Shown here: positions 8,127-17,244 of the stretch, in pieces | Layout of the letters: the number at the start of each line of letters is the position of its first letter | Numbering within the stretch: position 1 is the stretch's first letter | Source of the DNA: an uncultured Oceanospirillales bacterium | GTDB taxonomy: Bacteria > Pseudomonadota > Gammaproteobacteria > Xanthomonadales > SZUA-36 | Length of the DNA stretch: 64,000 nt | Direction: 5' to 3' | Assembly: GCA_913055655.1 (NCBI GenBank) | Contig: CAJXKA010000001.1 | Span: forward strand, 744,842 to 808,841 | Translations under genes and position numbers: made by a program | The notes under the pieces: model-generated | What the model saw: only the letters and a program-made list of their open reading frames with translations | What the model was told of the DNA's origin: nothing | Databases searched by the model: none

Positions 8127-9542
8127 TCAGCCGAAGATGCCGTGCAGGTACCAGCCGGGCGCCGGTTTGTATTCACGGTAGACCCATAGCGCGGCGCCGT
8201 GCGGGTCGCGCATGACATAGTAATCGCGGCGGCAGTCACGCCCATCCCACCAGCCGGTCTCGATGCGTTCGGGCCCCGCCAGCACCTGGTAGTCAGCGAT
8301 GACGCAGGGGCGGGGCGGCTGGCATAGCCAGGCCGGGCGGTGCGGCAGGGCCGGGCAGGGGCTGTCGGCGCCGGGGGCGGGTGTGCGCCAGCTATACTCG
8401 GGGCGGTGTTCCTCGACGCCGCCCAGGCCGCTGACGGCGTCGTCGCCCAGGCGGGCACGCAGGCGCTCCAGCACCGGGTCCAGGCAGCTGTCGATATCGG
8501 CGCTGTCGCCGAACAGGTCGGTGGCCGGCGCGTCGAACGGCAGCAGGCGGGACGCTTGCAGCGTGATCTCGACGGCGGGGGACGACAGTTGCAGGTGTTC
8601 CAGTCGCTCCCGCAGCAGGGTCATGAAGCGGGCCTCGTCGCGGCCGGGGGCCTGCAGTCCCAGTCGGAGCCGTTGCCGACCCTCGCGCAGGCGCAGTTCG
8701 ATGTCCACGGACTGGACCCCGTGATCGCCACCGCGCAGCACGCCGCAGAACTCGCGGATCATGCGTTGCAGGGGGAACACCAGGCCGCTGGCCTCGTGGA
8801 CCTCGGTGCCCAGGTCCAGGTTGGCGCGGTAGTGTTCCGGGGGGCGCCAGGGTGGTCTTGGGTCCGGCCGGTGACCGCGCAGCCGATCCAGGCGTTCAAG
8901 CAGCGCCGGGCCCAGGCGGCGGGCCAGGTCCGGGCGTGGCAGGCGCAACAGTTCCCGGGCGTGCCGGAACCCCATGCCGCGAAGAGCCCGCAGTTCCGAC
9001 GGTTCAAGTCCGAGCGCCGCCAGGGGCAGGCGGGCCAGGTAGCGTTCCAGTTGTTCGGCTGAATCGATGTCCAGGCCCTGCCGGGCCGCCAGCCGGGCCG
9101 CGGCGGGCGTCGGCGCGGTGCCGGCCATGGCCCGGTAGCCCAGCACACCCAGGTCGTGTGCCAGCTGTTCGCGCAGCGGTCCGGGCGCGCCGAACAGGCG
9201 CCGGCTGCCGCCAATTTCGAGGTAAAGCGTGGCCGTCGACGGCTCGAGCGATACCTGGCCACTGAACTGGTAGGCCCAGGCGGCCAGTCGCTGCAGTGCC
9301 CGGGCCTCGGCACCGGGCTGGCGTTCGCACAGCACCAGTTCGCTCGCCACGGCCAGCGCCGCCGCCACCGTCATGCCGACCCGGACCCCCAGCTGTTCGG
9401 CGGTCGCGGTGCAGTCGGCCACCACCGGGCGACCCCGCATATCTTCGGTGATGGCCAGCGCCTGGTCGTCGATGGCCGTGTCCCGGGTCGCCAGGTCCAG
9501 CGCCAGGTGCGGAAATACCGCGGCCAGCCAGGTGCCGTTCAT
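8127..9542 (-). CDS. imuB: ImuB, Y-family-like mutasome subunit
   Basis: Catalytically inactive Y-family polymerase homologue that bridges the beta clamp, ImuA and DnaE2. Length 471, typical. The metal-binding acids of active Y-family enzymes are replaced: the N-terminus reads FPHLALDLATR where DinB has HVDMDAFYAS, and LYLEIGGSRRLFG stands where DinB has SLDEAFLDVGG. A DLFGDS segment lies between the little-finger region and the C-terminal ImuB extension and could be part of a clamp-binding motif. The gene starts 6 bases after imuA ends, in the lexA-imuA-imuB transcript. Confidence 0.93.
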   Translation of the reverse strand: MNGTWLAAVFPHLALDLATRDTAIDDQALAITEDMRGRPVVADCTATAEQLGVRVGMTVAAALAVASELVLCERQPGAEARALQRLAAWAYQFSGQVSLEPSTATLYLEIGGSRRLFGAPGPLREQLAHDLGVLGYRAMAGTAPTPAAARLAARQGLDIDSAEQLERYLARLPLAALGLEPSELRALRGMGFRHARELLRLPRPDLARRLGPALLERLDRLRGHRPDPRPPWRPPEHYRANLDLGTEVHEASGLVFPLQRMIREFCGVLRGGDHGVQSVDIELRLREGRQRLRLGLQAPGRDEARFMTLLRERLEHLQLSSPAVEITLQASRLLPFDAPATDLFGDSADIDSCLDPVLERLRARLGDDAVSGLGGVEEHRPEYSWRTPAPGADSPCPALPHRPAWLCQPPRPCVIADYQVLAGPERIETGWWDGRDCRRDYYVMRDPHGAALWVYREYKPAPGWYLHGIFG

Positions 9543-9548
9543 GAAGGC

Positions 9549-10208
9549 TCAGTGCGGGGCAGTCGCGGTGGTCGCGCTGTCGTGTGGCCGTCGCAGGTGG
9601 ATGGGGCGGGTGTCATGGTGTCCACGGCATTTCAATATGGTGATGCGAAGTCCTGCATCGTCGGCGTCCAGGCCAAGGCACAACGGGGCCGGTGTCGAGG
9701 ACCGTGCGGCGCCCGGCGCCCGGAACACGAACGCGGACTTGCGGCCGTCACGCGCCGCCAGCTGCAGGCGGCGCAGGCGGGCGAAACCGGCCCCGTCCCG
9801 TGCCTGGCCCGGCCAGGCCAGGACCGCGCCGCCGCGGGCGCCACGCAGGGCCTGCTCACAGGCCCACAGCGATTCCGCCGTGTTGCGGGTCCGCACCTGC
9901 AGCAGGCGGCGGAGATCGATGCCGTGGCCCCGCAATGCGGGCGGGTAGGGTAACCACGGCGGGTTCACCAGCACGCACCAGCCGCCCTGGCCGGTGATGG
10001 TCGCCAGTGCGGGCAGCAACAGCCAGAACTCACCCAGGCCGGCCCGGGCGGGTTGCAGTTCGGTGAGTGCGCCGATGGGCCAGCCACCGCCCGGCAGCCG
10101 CCGGTCCAGCGCCCGGTGGCCGCTGGGCAGGGTGGGGAGCGTGTGTTCGCGTTGCCCGCCCCGCCAGACCAGCGGGTGCCCCGGCGCGACGCGCGGGGCC
10201 GGGCGCAT
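9549..10208 (-). CDS. imuA: ImuA, RecA/SulA-like translesion synthesis accessory protein
   Basis: RecA-like accessory protein of the ImuA-ImuB-DnaE2 mutasome; 219 residues. The segment SGHRALDRRLPGGGWPIGALTEL is characteristic of the family N-terminus (a degenerate RecA-like ATPase core), followed by GEFWLLLPALA and WCVLVNPPWLPYPPAL. The ATG shares one base with the lexA stop (TGATG), so expression is directly tied to lexA. The C-terminal tail is basic and histidine-rich (RGHHDTRPIHLRRPHDS). Sequence conservation in this family is low; position between lexA and imuB supports the call. Confidence 0.9.
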   Translation of the reverse strand: MRPAPRVAPGHPLVWRGGQREHTLPTLPSGHRALDRRLPGGGWPIGALTELQPARAGLGEFWLLLPALATITGQGGWCVLVNPPWLPYPPALRGHGIDLRRLLQVRTRNTAESLWACEQALRGARGGAVLAWPGQARDGAGFARLRRLQLAARDGRKSAFVFRAPGAARSSTPAPLCLGLDADDAGLRITILKCRGHHDTRPIHLRRPHDSATTATAPH

Positions 10209-10849
10209 CAGCCGGTCAGGTGACTGCGGATGACGCCGACGCCCAGGCCCTCGATGGCCAGTTCCTGTTGCGCCAGGTCAACGACGATGGGTTCGAAATC
10301 GGGGTTCTCGGGCAGCAGGCTGACGCGCTGGCCATCGCGCTGGAAGCGCTTGACGGTGACCTCGTCGTCGATGCGCGCCACGACGATCTGGCCGTTGCGC
10401 GCCTCGGGCGTGCGGTGCACCGCCAGCAGGTCGCCGTCGAGAATGCCGGCATCGCGCATGCTCAGGCCCTGGACGCGCAACAGGTAATGCGGGCGCGGTG
10501 AAAACAGGGCCGGGTCGAAACGGTATTCGTTCTCGATGTTCTCCTCGGCCAGCACCGGGCTGCCGGCGGCGACCCGGCCGACCAGTGGCAGCGGGGTACG
10601 GCCACCCGCGGCGGGCAGGCTGGCGCGCGCCATCGCGGTGAGGGTGATGCCGCGCGATCGCCCCCGGCCCAGCTGGATGACGCCCTTGCGGTCCAGTGCT
10701 TTCAGGTGGCTCTCGGCAGCATTCGGCGAGCGAAAACCGAAGTATTCGCAGAGTTCGTTTCGTGTTGGAGGAAATCCTTCCCGATCAATATGTTCGGAAA
10801 TAAAGTTAAGAATTTCTCTCTGGCGTTTTGTCAGGTTGTCCTGGGTCAT
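10208..10849 (-). CDS. lexA: LexA SOS repressor
   Basis: Represses the DNA-damage regulon and self-cleaves when RecA filaments form. I take ATG 10849 ([20 protein letters not shown]) as start because the upstream in-frame ATG at 10903 lies in the -35 element. The 213-residue protein has an N-terminal winged helix (1-70), cleavage site Ala95-Gly96 (RVAAGSP), catalytic Ser130 (GLSMRDAG) and Lys167 (VTVKRF). The first 45 codons are visibly AT-richer and use rarer codons than the rest. It heads an operon with imuA and imuB and is preceded by its own box. Confidence 0.97.
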   Translation of the reverse strand: MTQDNLTKRQREILNFISEHIDREGFPPTRNELCEYFGFRSPNAAESHLKALDRKGVIQLGRGRSRGITLTAMARASLPAAGGRTPLPLVGRVAAGSPVLAEENIENEYRFDPALFSPRPHYLLRVQGLSMRDAGILDGDLLAVHRTPEARNGQIVVARIDDEVTVKRFQRDGQRVSLLPENPDFEPIVVDLAQQELAIEGLGVGVIRSHLTG

Positions 10850-10869
10850 GGCTGGGCTCCCGTCGATGG

Positions 10870-10885
10870 CTGTAAATATATACAG
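10870..10885 (-). promoter_or_regulatory. SOS (LexA) box of lexA-imuA-imuB
   Basis: CTGTAAATATATACAG fits the E. coli consensus CTGT-N8-ACAG exactly at the conserved positions. It lies 20 bases upstream of the lexA ATG and covers the predicted -10 hexamer. The sequence differs from the TTAG-N6-TACTA type reported for Xanthomonas LexA. Confidence 0.9.
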
Positions 10886-10903
10886 AACATCGCCGGACTT
10901 CAA
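10875..10903 (-). promoter_or_regulatory. Sigma-70-type promoter of lexA
   Basis: On the minus strand TTGAAG (10898-10903) and TATATT (10875-10880) are separated by exactly 17 bases, and the -10 lies inside the SOS box. This arrangement gives direct steric repression by LexA. Confidence 0.75.
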
Positions 10904-10921
10904 GCCCCGGTCGGGCGGGAA

Positions 10922-12646
10922 TTACCAGCCGCCACCTCCACCACCGCCGCCGCCACCACCGGAGAAGCCGCCACCGCCGCCGCCCGAGGAGGACCCCGGC
11001 GGGCGGGAAGACGAGGCGATGGCGCCGCCCAGGTCGCTGCCAAGTCCCGAGGACAGCCGGTTCATCGTGCTGTTGCGGCCGAAATCACCGCTGTACCAGG
11101 CGGGGTTGAACCCGCCCGTGTCGCCGGGCGGTTCGGGAAACTCGCGCTCGAACCGCTCACACCAGTCGTTTTCCACTTCCAGCGCGAACGCGTAGGGCAG
11201 GAAGCGTTCGAACACCTCCGGCGTCAGGCCCGGCGAACGCATGGCCTGCAGGCGATCGCGTTCGGCCGTGCCGAGATACATCCGGAAGCCCTCGATCTCG
11301 TCCATCACCCGGCGCCCGGCCTCGGTGGGCGCGCGCATCAGGAACAGGAACAGGCCGTGCAGGGGCACGACCAGCGCGCCGTAGATGATCCAGGCAAAGG
11401 GCCCGGCCGCGAACACGAGGGAGACCAGGAAGGCGATGATGCTGATGACGATGGCGGGCAGGGCATAGTGCCCGTTCAGGCGGAACAGCCGGTTCTTGTA
11501 CTCCGCCGCCAGTGCCGCCTGCAGGCCGCTGCGGGCGGTCCGGAACGCGGCATGGTTCTCCTGTTCCAGCTTCACGTGGTCGGTGCCTGGCGGCAACAGG
11601 GCCTCGAACACGGCCTGTTCGCCGGGGGAAGGCGGCGTGGTGTGGCGCGCATGACGCCGGCGCAGGGTGTAATCGCCGTCAACTTCTTCAATGGACAGGT
11701 GTCCCTTCACGCCCAGGCTCACCACCGCGGCGGTGAAGGCCTCCTGGCCCAGTGACATGTCCAGCACATACGCGCAGGCGGCCGGCGACAGGCCGGGCGG
11801 TGGTTCAAACCGCGGGATGATCACGCCCTTGTCCGGGTCCCGCCCGGCGCGGTTCCACGCCCACAGGTACCAGCCGAGCGTGGCCAGCAGGCCGACCAGC
11901 AGCACCAGTGCACCGGCGTTGTCCCTGAAGAACCATTGCACCTTCTGGGCAGTGCCGGGCTCGTACACCAGCCCTTTCGGCCAGCCGACGAAGAGGGTCA
12001 GGCCCTGCGCAGACGCGAGGGTCGACGTGGTTACGAACCGCACCGTCCGGGCATCGACAACCTGGCCGCTGGCGGCTTCGCCCACTTCGCCCTGGTGCCC
12101 GGTCCAGGCGTCCAGTTCCAGTTCATCGGCGGCCACTTCGGCCGGCAGTTCCACGGTGGCGGTCACCCGGTCGATGGGAAAGGCCCAGCCGGTGCCGGTC
12201 ACGTTCCAGTAGAACTCGTCATGGTCGTCGAAATAGCCCAGCTGGCGGTCCGTGCGATAGCGAATCACGTAACGGTACGTGCCCGGGGAAAGCATGCGGT
12301 TGGCGTCGCCGACGTACACCCGGATGCCGTTGGAACGACGCTCCGTGTGCCAGGGCTCCGGACGCCCGTCGCGGGTGACATCGAGCACGTCGAAACGGAT
12401 GCGGACGCGGTTGCCGAAACGGTCCTTGTAACGGGTTGGGAAATCCCGGTAGATGCCGCGCCGGATGTCCCGGCCCTCGGCCCGGACGGTGATGGCCTCG
12501 GCCACGGTGACGGTGGCGTCGGGGTGAATCTTGATATCGACGTCGTAATCGAGGATGCGTTCATCGGCCAGCGCGGACGCCGCGATCAAGACCAGCGCCA
12601 GGCCGGCCAGCAGGCGAACCGGATATCGCCAATCACAGCCGGACAT
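10922..12646 (-). CDS. DUF2207 domain membrane protein
   Basis: Predicted envelope protein of 574 residues. A signal sequence (RLLAGLALVLIAASALA) leads into the DUF2207 beta-rich domain (ERILDYDVDIKIHPDATVTV onward, with YRDFPTRYKDR and FYWNVTGTGWAFPIDRVT). Hydrophobic segments follow near residues 245-265 and in a pair around 390-435. The C-terminus is low-complexity glycine, a known feature of the family, encoded by a GGT/GGC-rich tract at 10922-10995. The start overlaps the lemA stop by 14 bases. Function unknown; it is the last gene of the MoxR-DUF58-transglutaminase-LemA group. Confidence 0.85.
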   Translation of the reverse strand: MSGCDWRYPVRLLAGLALVLIAASALADERILDYDVDIKIHPDATVTVAEAITVRAEGRDIRRGIYRDFPTRYKDRFGNRVRIRFDVLDVTRDGRPEPWHTERRSNGIRVYVGDANRMLSPGTYRYVIRYRTDRQLGYFDDHDEFYWNVTGTGWAFPIDRVTATVELPAEVAADELELDAWTGHQGEVGEAASGQVVDARTVRFVTTSTLASAQGLTLFVGWPKGLVYEPGTAQKVQWFFRDNAGALVLLVGLLATLGWYLWAWNRAGRDPDKGVIIPRFEPPPGLSPAACAYVLDMSLGQEAFTAAVVSLGVKGHLSIEEVDGDYTLRRRHARHTTPPSPGEQAVFEALLPPGTDHVKLEQENHAAFRTARSGLQAALAAEYKNRLFRLNGHYALPAIVISIIAFLVSLVFAAGPFAWIIYGALVVPLHGLFLFLMRAPTEAGRRVMDEIEGFRMYLGTAERDRLQAMRSPGLTPEVFERFLPYAFALEVENDWCERFEREFPEPPGDTGGFNPAWYSGDFGRNSTMNRLSSGLGSDLGGAIASSSRPPGSSSGGGGGGFSGGGGGGGGGGGW

Positions 12647-13205
12647 CGGGCGCCTCCCGGCGGCTGGCCAGTTCGATCTCGAAGAACGGCGCCGATTCGA
12701 ATTTGAAGACGCCCGCCACCAGGTTCGAGGGAAAGCTTTCCACGCGGTTGTTCAGGTCACGCACCGCGCCGTTGTAGTAGCGCCGCGCGTACTGCAGCTT
12801 GTCCTCGACCTCGACCAGGCTGTCATGCAACTGCGCGAAGGTCGTCGCGGCCTTCAGGTCCGGGTAGGCCTCGGCCAGCGCAAACAGCTGCCCCAGGGCG
12901 CGGGACAGCTCCGATTCATGCGTCGACAGGGTCGCCATCCGGCCCCGCCCGGGGACATCGGCGGTGGCGTCGGCGACACCCGCACCGCGCGCCCGCGTCA
13001 CGTTCTCAAGCACGGAGGCCTCGTGTTTCACGTACTCGCGCGTGACGGTCACCAGGTTGGGTACCAGCTCGTGGCGGCGTTGCAGTTGTACGTCGATGCC
13101 GGCCCAGGCCTCGGCGACGATGTTGCGCGCCCTGACCAGCCGGTTGTAGATGATGATGGCGGCGACCACCAGTAAAGCGATGATCGTGACGACCAACCCG
13201 GTCAT
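12633..13205 (-). CDS. lemA: LemA family protein
   Basis: Membrane-anchored helical protein, 190 residues, unknown biochemical role. ATG 13205 (MTGLVVTIIALLVVAAIII) gives an N-terminal membrane anchor at 2-22 with a periplasm-facing helical bundle; RHELVPNLVTVTREYVKHE and ARRYYNGAVRDLNNRVESFP are the conserved LemA segments. The frame continues upstream for 78 codons without family similarity, so that extension is discarded. The start overlaps the stop of the transglutaminase gene (ATGA) and the 3' end overlaps DUF2207. Confidence 0.93.
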   Translation of the reverse strand: MTGLVVTIIALLVVAAIIIYNRLVRARNIVAEAWAGIDVQLQRRHELVPNLVTVTREYVKHEASVLENVTRARGAGVADATADVPGRGRMATLSTHESELSRALGQLFALAEAYPDLKAATTFAQLHDSLVEVEDKLQYARRYYNGAVRDLNNRVESFPSNLVAGVFKFESAPFFEIELASRREAPDVRL

Positions 13206-15205
13206 TGGTGCTCCCCCTTCGGACGGTTGACCCTGAATCCTCGCACGGCGCGCGTAAACGCGTCGAGTCGGCCGCCATTCTCGGCATAGCGCAGGCGACG
13301 ATAATGTGCCGCGATGTCGTGGACTTCGTTCGCCTGGGCCGGCAATACGCCCGCGGCTGCCGCGGCCACTTCCATCGGTCCCATGGACGGCTGGAGATTC
13401 ACCCCGGCGCCGGTGAGCCGACGCCGGAACCGGCGCCATGACCGCGCCAGCGGATCGCCCCGGCGACCCGGCGCGCGGCGTAACAGCACCGGCACGATGA
13501 AGGCCGCCGCGACCGACAGCCCCAGCGCCAGCAACACCACCAGTGCGCGGGCATCAAGGTTATCGATGCCGAAAGCCGAAAGCAGCCGCGACTGGCGCGC
13601 CGCGTCGAAGGCGATCACCCAGTCGTTCCAGGAGCGGCCCAGCCAGTCGACGCCATTGCGCACCTGGCGGACCCAGGCGAAGTCGAAGGCGTGTCGGCGT
13701 CCGTCCAACGCGTCCATGGCGTTGCGCTCAATACGCGACGGTGCCACCGCGGCCGTGGGATCGACGCGGGTCCAGCCCGCGCCGGGCAGCCACACTTCGC
13801 TCCAGGCATGGGCGTCTGACTGGCGCACCAGCAGGTAGTCGCCGAACTCGTTGTACCAGCCGCCCTGGTAGCCGGTCACGACGCGCGCCGGGATATCCAG
13901 CATGCGCATCATCACCGTGAAGGCGGAGGCGTAGTGCTCGCAGAAACCTTCGCGGGTGTCGAACAGGAATTCGTCCACCGAATGCCGGGTCAGCAGGGCC
14001 GGGTTCAGCGTGTAGCGGAACGGTTCGGTATTGAAATGCGCCAGCGCGCGGCGCACCAGTTCGGCGTCTGTGGCAGCGCTCGCGCGCCACTCGGCCATCA
14101 ACTCGCGTGTGCGCGGGTTGAAGCCGTCCGGCAGACGCAGCGCCTGGTCGCGGAGGGTAGCCGACAGCGTCGGCGAGTCGGTGAAGTCCGGGTCGGACAT
14201 CATTTCGTATTGCCGCAGGCGGGTGACCGGCTTGCGGCTCATCAACTGGTAGTCAAGCGTCAGGCGGCTGTCGGGGGGCGTCACCGCCGGGTAGTCCAGT
14301 GCGAACATCCAGTGCTGCTCGGTCGGCTCCATCAACACCGTGTAATAAAGGCTGGCGTCGTCCGGGCGCGGCCTGGCTCGGGCGGCGATATTGCGACCGT
14401 AATAACTGCCTTCCCAACTGCGGCCGTCGAAATTCCAGAACACCGGGCCGCGCCAGTAGAGGTCCTGCTGGGAGGGTACCGGCGAGCTGAATTCCACGCG
14501 GAACGCCGGCGTGTCGTCCATGAACAGGCTCTGGATGCTGCCCGGCGTCATCTCGCCGGACAGCCCGCTGCGCGCGTCCAGTGACTCTTCAGGAACGCCC
14601 CACATCGGGCTGCTCCAGCGCGGGAAGAACATGAACAGCGCCAGGGCGGCGGGCAGGGCGATGGCCACCAGCCGCAGGCTGTAACCCAGTTCCCGGCGGG
14701 CGCCGGCGCCGATGGGCGCTGGGCTTTGAGCGGCACCAAAGGCCTGGGCGCGCGCCAGCAGGGTCAGTGATACCAGCGCGGTGGCCATCACGGCGACGCC
14801 GTACGCCAGCATGCCCAGGCCCTGGGCAAACAGGAACTGGGTAGCGGCCAGGAACAGCGCCAGGCTGGCGACCAGCCGCGCATCGCGGATCTTGAACATC
14901 TCCAGCAGCTTCAATGACAGCATCAGCGCCAGCAGGCTGACCGCGGTGCGCCGCCCGAAGGGGTTGCCGTAGGTCGAAAACAGCACCACCATCGCGGCCA
15001 CCGTGACGGCCAGTCTCAGCAGCGGATACATCGGTTTCCAGCCGCGCATTTCGGCCAGTAGTCGCCAGGCGAGCGGCGCCAGGGTCAGCAGGGCCAGGTG
15101 GGCCGGCATTGCAGCCAGCTGGGGCAGCAGCGCCGTCAGCAGGCAGGCGATCACCCAGTAAACCGGCCGGCCCTTCACGGGATGCCCCTGTCGCTTCATC
15201 TTCAT
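13202..15205 (-). CDS. TgpA-like membrane transglutaminase (DUF3488/transglutaminase-like)
   Basis: Inner-membrane protein of 667 residues. About five to seven hydrophobic segments fill residues 13-195 (DUF3488 part). A periplasmic transglutaminase-fold domain follows with the full catalytic triad: Cys422 (REGFCEHYASAF), His466 (SDAHAWSEVW) and Asp482 (WTRVDPTAAV). A last membrane segment at about 548-568 precedes a cytoplasmic tail (DUF4129-like position). The Pseudomonas homologue TgpA is essential, but its substrate is not settled. The gene overlaps DUF58 and lemA by four bases each. Confidence 0.9.
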   Translation of the reverse strand: MKMKRQGHPVKGRPVYWVIACLLTALLPQLAAMPAHLALLTLAPLAWRLLAEMRGWKPMYPLLRLAVTVAAMVVLFSTYGNPFGRRTAVSLLALMLSLKLLEMFKIRDARLVASLALFLAATQFLFAQGLGMLAYGVAVMATALVSLTLLARAQAFGAAQSPAPIGAGARRELGYSLRLVAIALPAALALFMFFPRWSSPMWGVPEESLDARSGLSGEMTPGSIQSLFMDDTPAFRVEFSSPVPSQQDLYWRGPVFWNFDGRSWEGSYYGRNIAARARPRPDDASLYYTVLMEPTEQHWMFALDYPAVTPPDSRLTLDYQLMSRKPVTRLRQYEMMSDPDFTDSPTLSATLRDQALRLPDGFNPRTRELMAEWRASAATDAELVRRALAHFNTEPFRYTLNPALLTRHSVDEFLFDTREGFCEHYASAFTVMMRMLDIPARVVTGYQGGWYNEFGDYLLVRQSDAHAWSEVWLPGAGWTRVDPTAAVAPSRIERNAMDALDGRRHAFDFAWVRQVRNGVDWLGRSWNDWVIAFDAARQSRLLSAFGIDNLDARALVVLLALGLSVAAAFIVPVLLRRAPGRRGDPLARSWRRFRRRLTGAGVNLQPSMGPMEVAAAAAGVLPAQANEVHDIAAHYRRLRYAENGGRLDAFTRAVRGFRVNRPKGEHQ

Positions 15206-16152
15206 TGGCCAAACAGCGCCAGGGCTTCAAGGCATCGGGCGCGGTGCGCCGGGCCGGAACCGGACAACACCGGTTGCCCCGGTAGTGCCAGCCGATACTC
15301 GATCTGCCGGTGGTCCGCCATCAGCACCCAGGCGGTCAGCACGGAGAGGCGCTGCTCGGTATCGCCCTGGGTGGTGTTCCAGTCCAGTTCGCAGGCGGCA
15401 TCGCGCGGGCTTTCCATTTCCCGGGTGTAGAGCGTGTCGTGGCGGGCGCTGGTGCGCCAGGCCACGCGCCGCAGCGAGTCACCCTGGCGATAGTTGCGCA
15501 GGCCATGGACCTGGTCGCCATCACCCACGCGTGGCTGTCCGCGCCGGCCGATGGCGGCGCGCGGTAATGGCGGCGGTTTGCGCGCGGGGGCCGGGTAGAC
15601 CAGGGCCGGCGTGGCGGGAAACACCCAGGACCAGGCCCGGAACATGCCCAGCGGGTAGCGGGTCTCGATGCGGAACGGCGGTGGCTCGAGCCAGCCGCGC
15701 ACATGCGTGGGAACGGCCAGCTCCAGGGTGCCGCCGGCGCCGGCGGCGAGATCCGTGCAGGCGCGCGCCGGTTCGGTCGCCAGTGCCGCCTGCAGGCTGT
15801 AGCGGGCGTGGGGCGCATCGTTGGAGAGCTGGATGCGGAAATGTGCCGGTTCCCCGGCAAACACCGGCTCGGCGCGGATGGCGTCGATATCCAGTCCCGC
15901 CAGGTCACGATAGGCCAGTAACGTCGTCATCTGGGTCAGCGCACCCAGGGTGAAGACCATCAACAGCGCCATGTTGTTGTTGAAGTTCAGTCCGCCAAGC
16001 GCGGTGAACACCAGCATGGCGCCGAAGCCCATGCCGAACACGGTGGGCAGGATGAAGACGTGCCGGTAGGCCAGGCGGTAGGGCGGTGCGATCCGGGCGC
16101 GGCGCCTCACCCGCTCAATGGCCCATTCACGGATCCTGTTGCCGATGCGCAT
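15202..16152 (-). CDS. DUF58 domain protein
   Basis: Membrane-anchored von Willebrand-related protein usually encoded after MoxR ATPases. Of 316 residues, two adjacent hydrophobic segments lie at about 33-72, then a beta-rich region and the DUF58 core with GDQVHGLRNYRQGDSLRRV and WRTSARHDTLYTREME. It starts 14 bases after the MoxR stop and overlaps the transglutaminase start, consistent with one transcript and a joint function as a MoxR-dependent assembly or quality-control system. Substrate unknown. Confidence 0.9.
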   Translation of the reverse strand: MRIGNRIREWAIERVRRRARIAPPYRLAYRHVFILPTVFGMGFGAMLVFTALGGLNFNNNMALLMVFTLGALTQMTTLLAYRDLAGLDIDAIRAEPVFAGEPAHFRIQLSNDAPHARYSLQAALATEPARACTDLAAGAGGTLELAVPTHVRGWLEPPPFRIETRYPLGMFRAWSWVFPATPALVYPAPARKPPPLPRAAIGRRGQPRVGDGDQVHGLRNYRQGDSLRRVAWRTSARHDTLYTREMESPRDAACELDWNTTQGDTEQRLSVLTAWVLMADHRQIEYRLALPGQPVLSGSGPAHRARCLEALALFGQ

Positions 16153-16166
16153 CTGCTGCCCGGCGC

Positions 16167-17126
16167 TCAGGGAATGGCGACCCGCTCCAGCAACGCCGCC
16201 GCCTGGTCCTCGACGGTGGCGTCCATGCCTGAAGGCACGGTCATACGGTGGCGGGTAAGGGCCGGGAACACGGCCTTGATATCTTCCGGCGCGACAAAGT
16301 CACGGCCGTCCAGGAAAGCGTGGGCGCGCCCGCATTGTAAAAGCGCGATGCCGGCGCGCGGCGAAAGCCCGGACTCGAACCAGCGGTCGTTACGGGTCTC
16401 TGCCAACAGCGCCTGCACGTAGTCCAGCAGCGCCTCGCCGGCATGGACTTTCGCGCATTGCGCCTGCAGCTGCGCCACGTCCTCCATCGACAGCACGGCG
16501 GGGGTTCGGGCCAGCAACGCCGCGCGGTTTTCGGCCACCAGCAGGTCGCGCTCGACGGCCGGGTCGGGGAATCCAAGCCGGACGCTGAGCAGGAAGCGGT
16601 CCAGTTGCGAATCGGGCAATGGAAACGTGCCGACCAGGTCGAGCGGGTTCTGGGTGGCGATCACGAAAAACGGGTCGGGCAGGGCGTGGGTTTCGCCTTC
16701 CACCGTCACCTGGCCCTCGGCCATGGCTTCCAGCAGGGCGCTCTGCGTTTTGGGCGTGGCGCGGTTGACCTCGTCGGCCAGCACCAGGTCGGCGAAAATT
16801 GGCCCGGGGTGGAACTCGAAGCGCTCCTGGTCACGACGGTAAATGGACACGCCCAGGATATCCGCCGGCATCAGGTCGCTGGTGAACTGGATACGCTGGT
16901 AGTGCGCGCCGAGCACCGTGGCCAGCGCATGCGCCAGCGTGGTCTTGCCCACGCCGGGTAAATCCTCGATCAGCAGGTGCCCGCGGGCGAGCAGGCAACT
17001 GAACGCCAGGCGCACCTGGCTGGCCTTGCCCAATAGCACGCCATTGACGGTTTCAATGGCTTCCAGGAGCCGTGTTTCAGCCGTCGTGGCCTTGATTGGA
17101 GATTCAGTGGCTTCCGTGCTCGACAT
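16167..17126 (-). CDS. MoxR family AAA+ ATPase
   Basis: Chaperone-like AAA+ ATPase of 319 residues, first gene of the envelope cassette. Walker A is LPGVGKTT (56-63), Walker [16 protein letters not shown], sensor [22 protein letters not shown] and the arginine-containing LDRF follow, and the C-terminal lid includes [12 protein letters not shown] start at ATG 17126 ([10 protein letters not shown]); the frame extends 40 codons further but that part runs through the divergent promoter region. A TATACT -10-like hexamer lies at 17159-17164 on this strand. Confidence 0.93.
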   Translation of the reverse strand: MSSTEATESPIKATTAETRLLEAIETVNGVLLGKASQVRLAFSCLLARGHLLIEDLPGVGKTTLAHALATVLGAHYQRIQFTSDLMPADILGVSIYRRDQERFEFHPGPIFADLVLADEVNRATPKTQSALLEAMAEGQVTVEGETHALPDPFFVIATQNPLDLVGTFPLPDSQLDRFLLSVRLGFPDPAVERDLLVAENRAALLARTPAVLSMEDVAQLQAQCAKVHAGEALLDYVQALLAETRNDRWFESGLSPRAGIALLQCGRAHAFLDGRDFVAPEDIKAVFPALTRHRMTVPSGMDATVEDQAAALLERVAIP

Positions 17127-17244
17127 CCGTTCGTTGACCCCCTTTTGATGGTGCGCCGAGTATACACGCACGCCCCGTGACGGTTGCGTGATTGCAGCGG
17201 TGCCGGTAGTTTGCAATCGCGACTTTCGACCACCCGGCGGGCAC

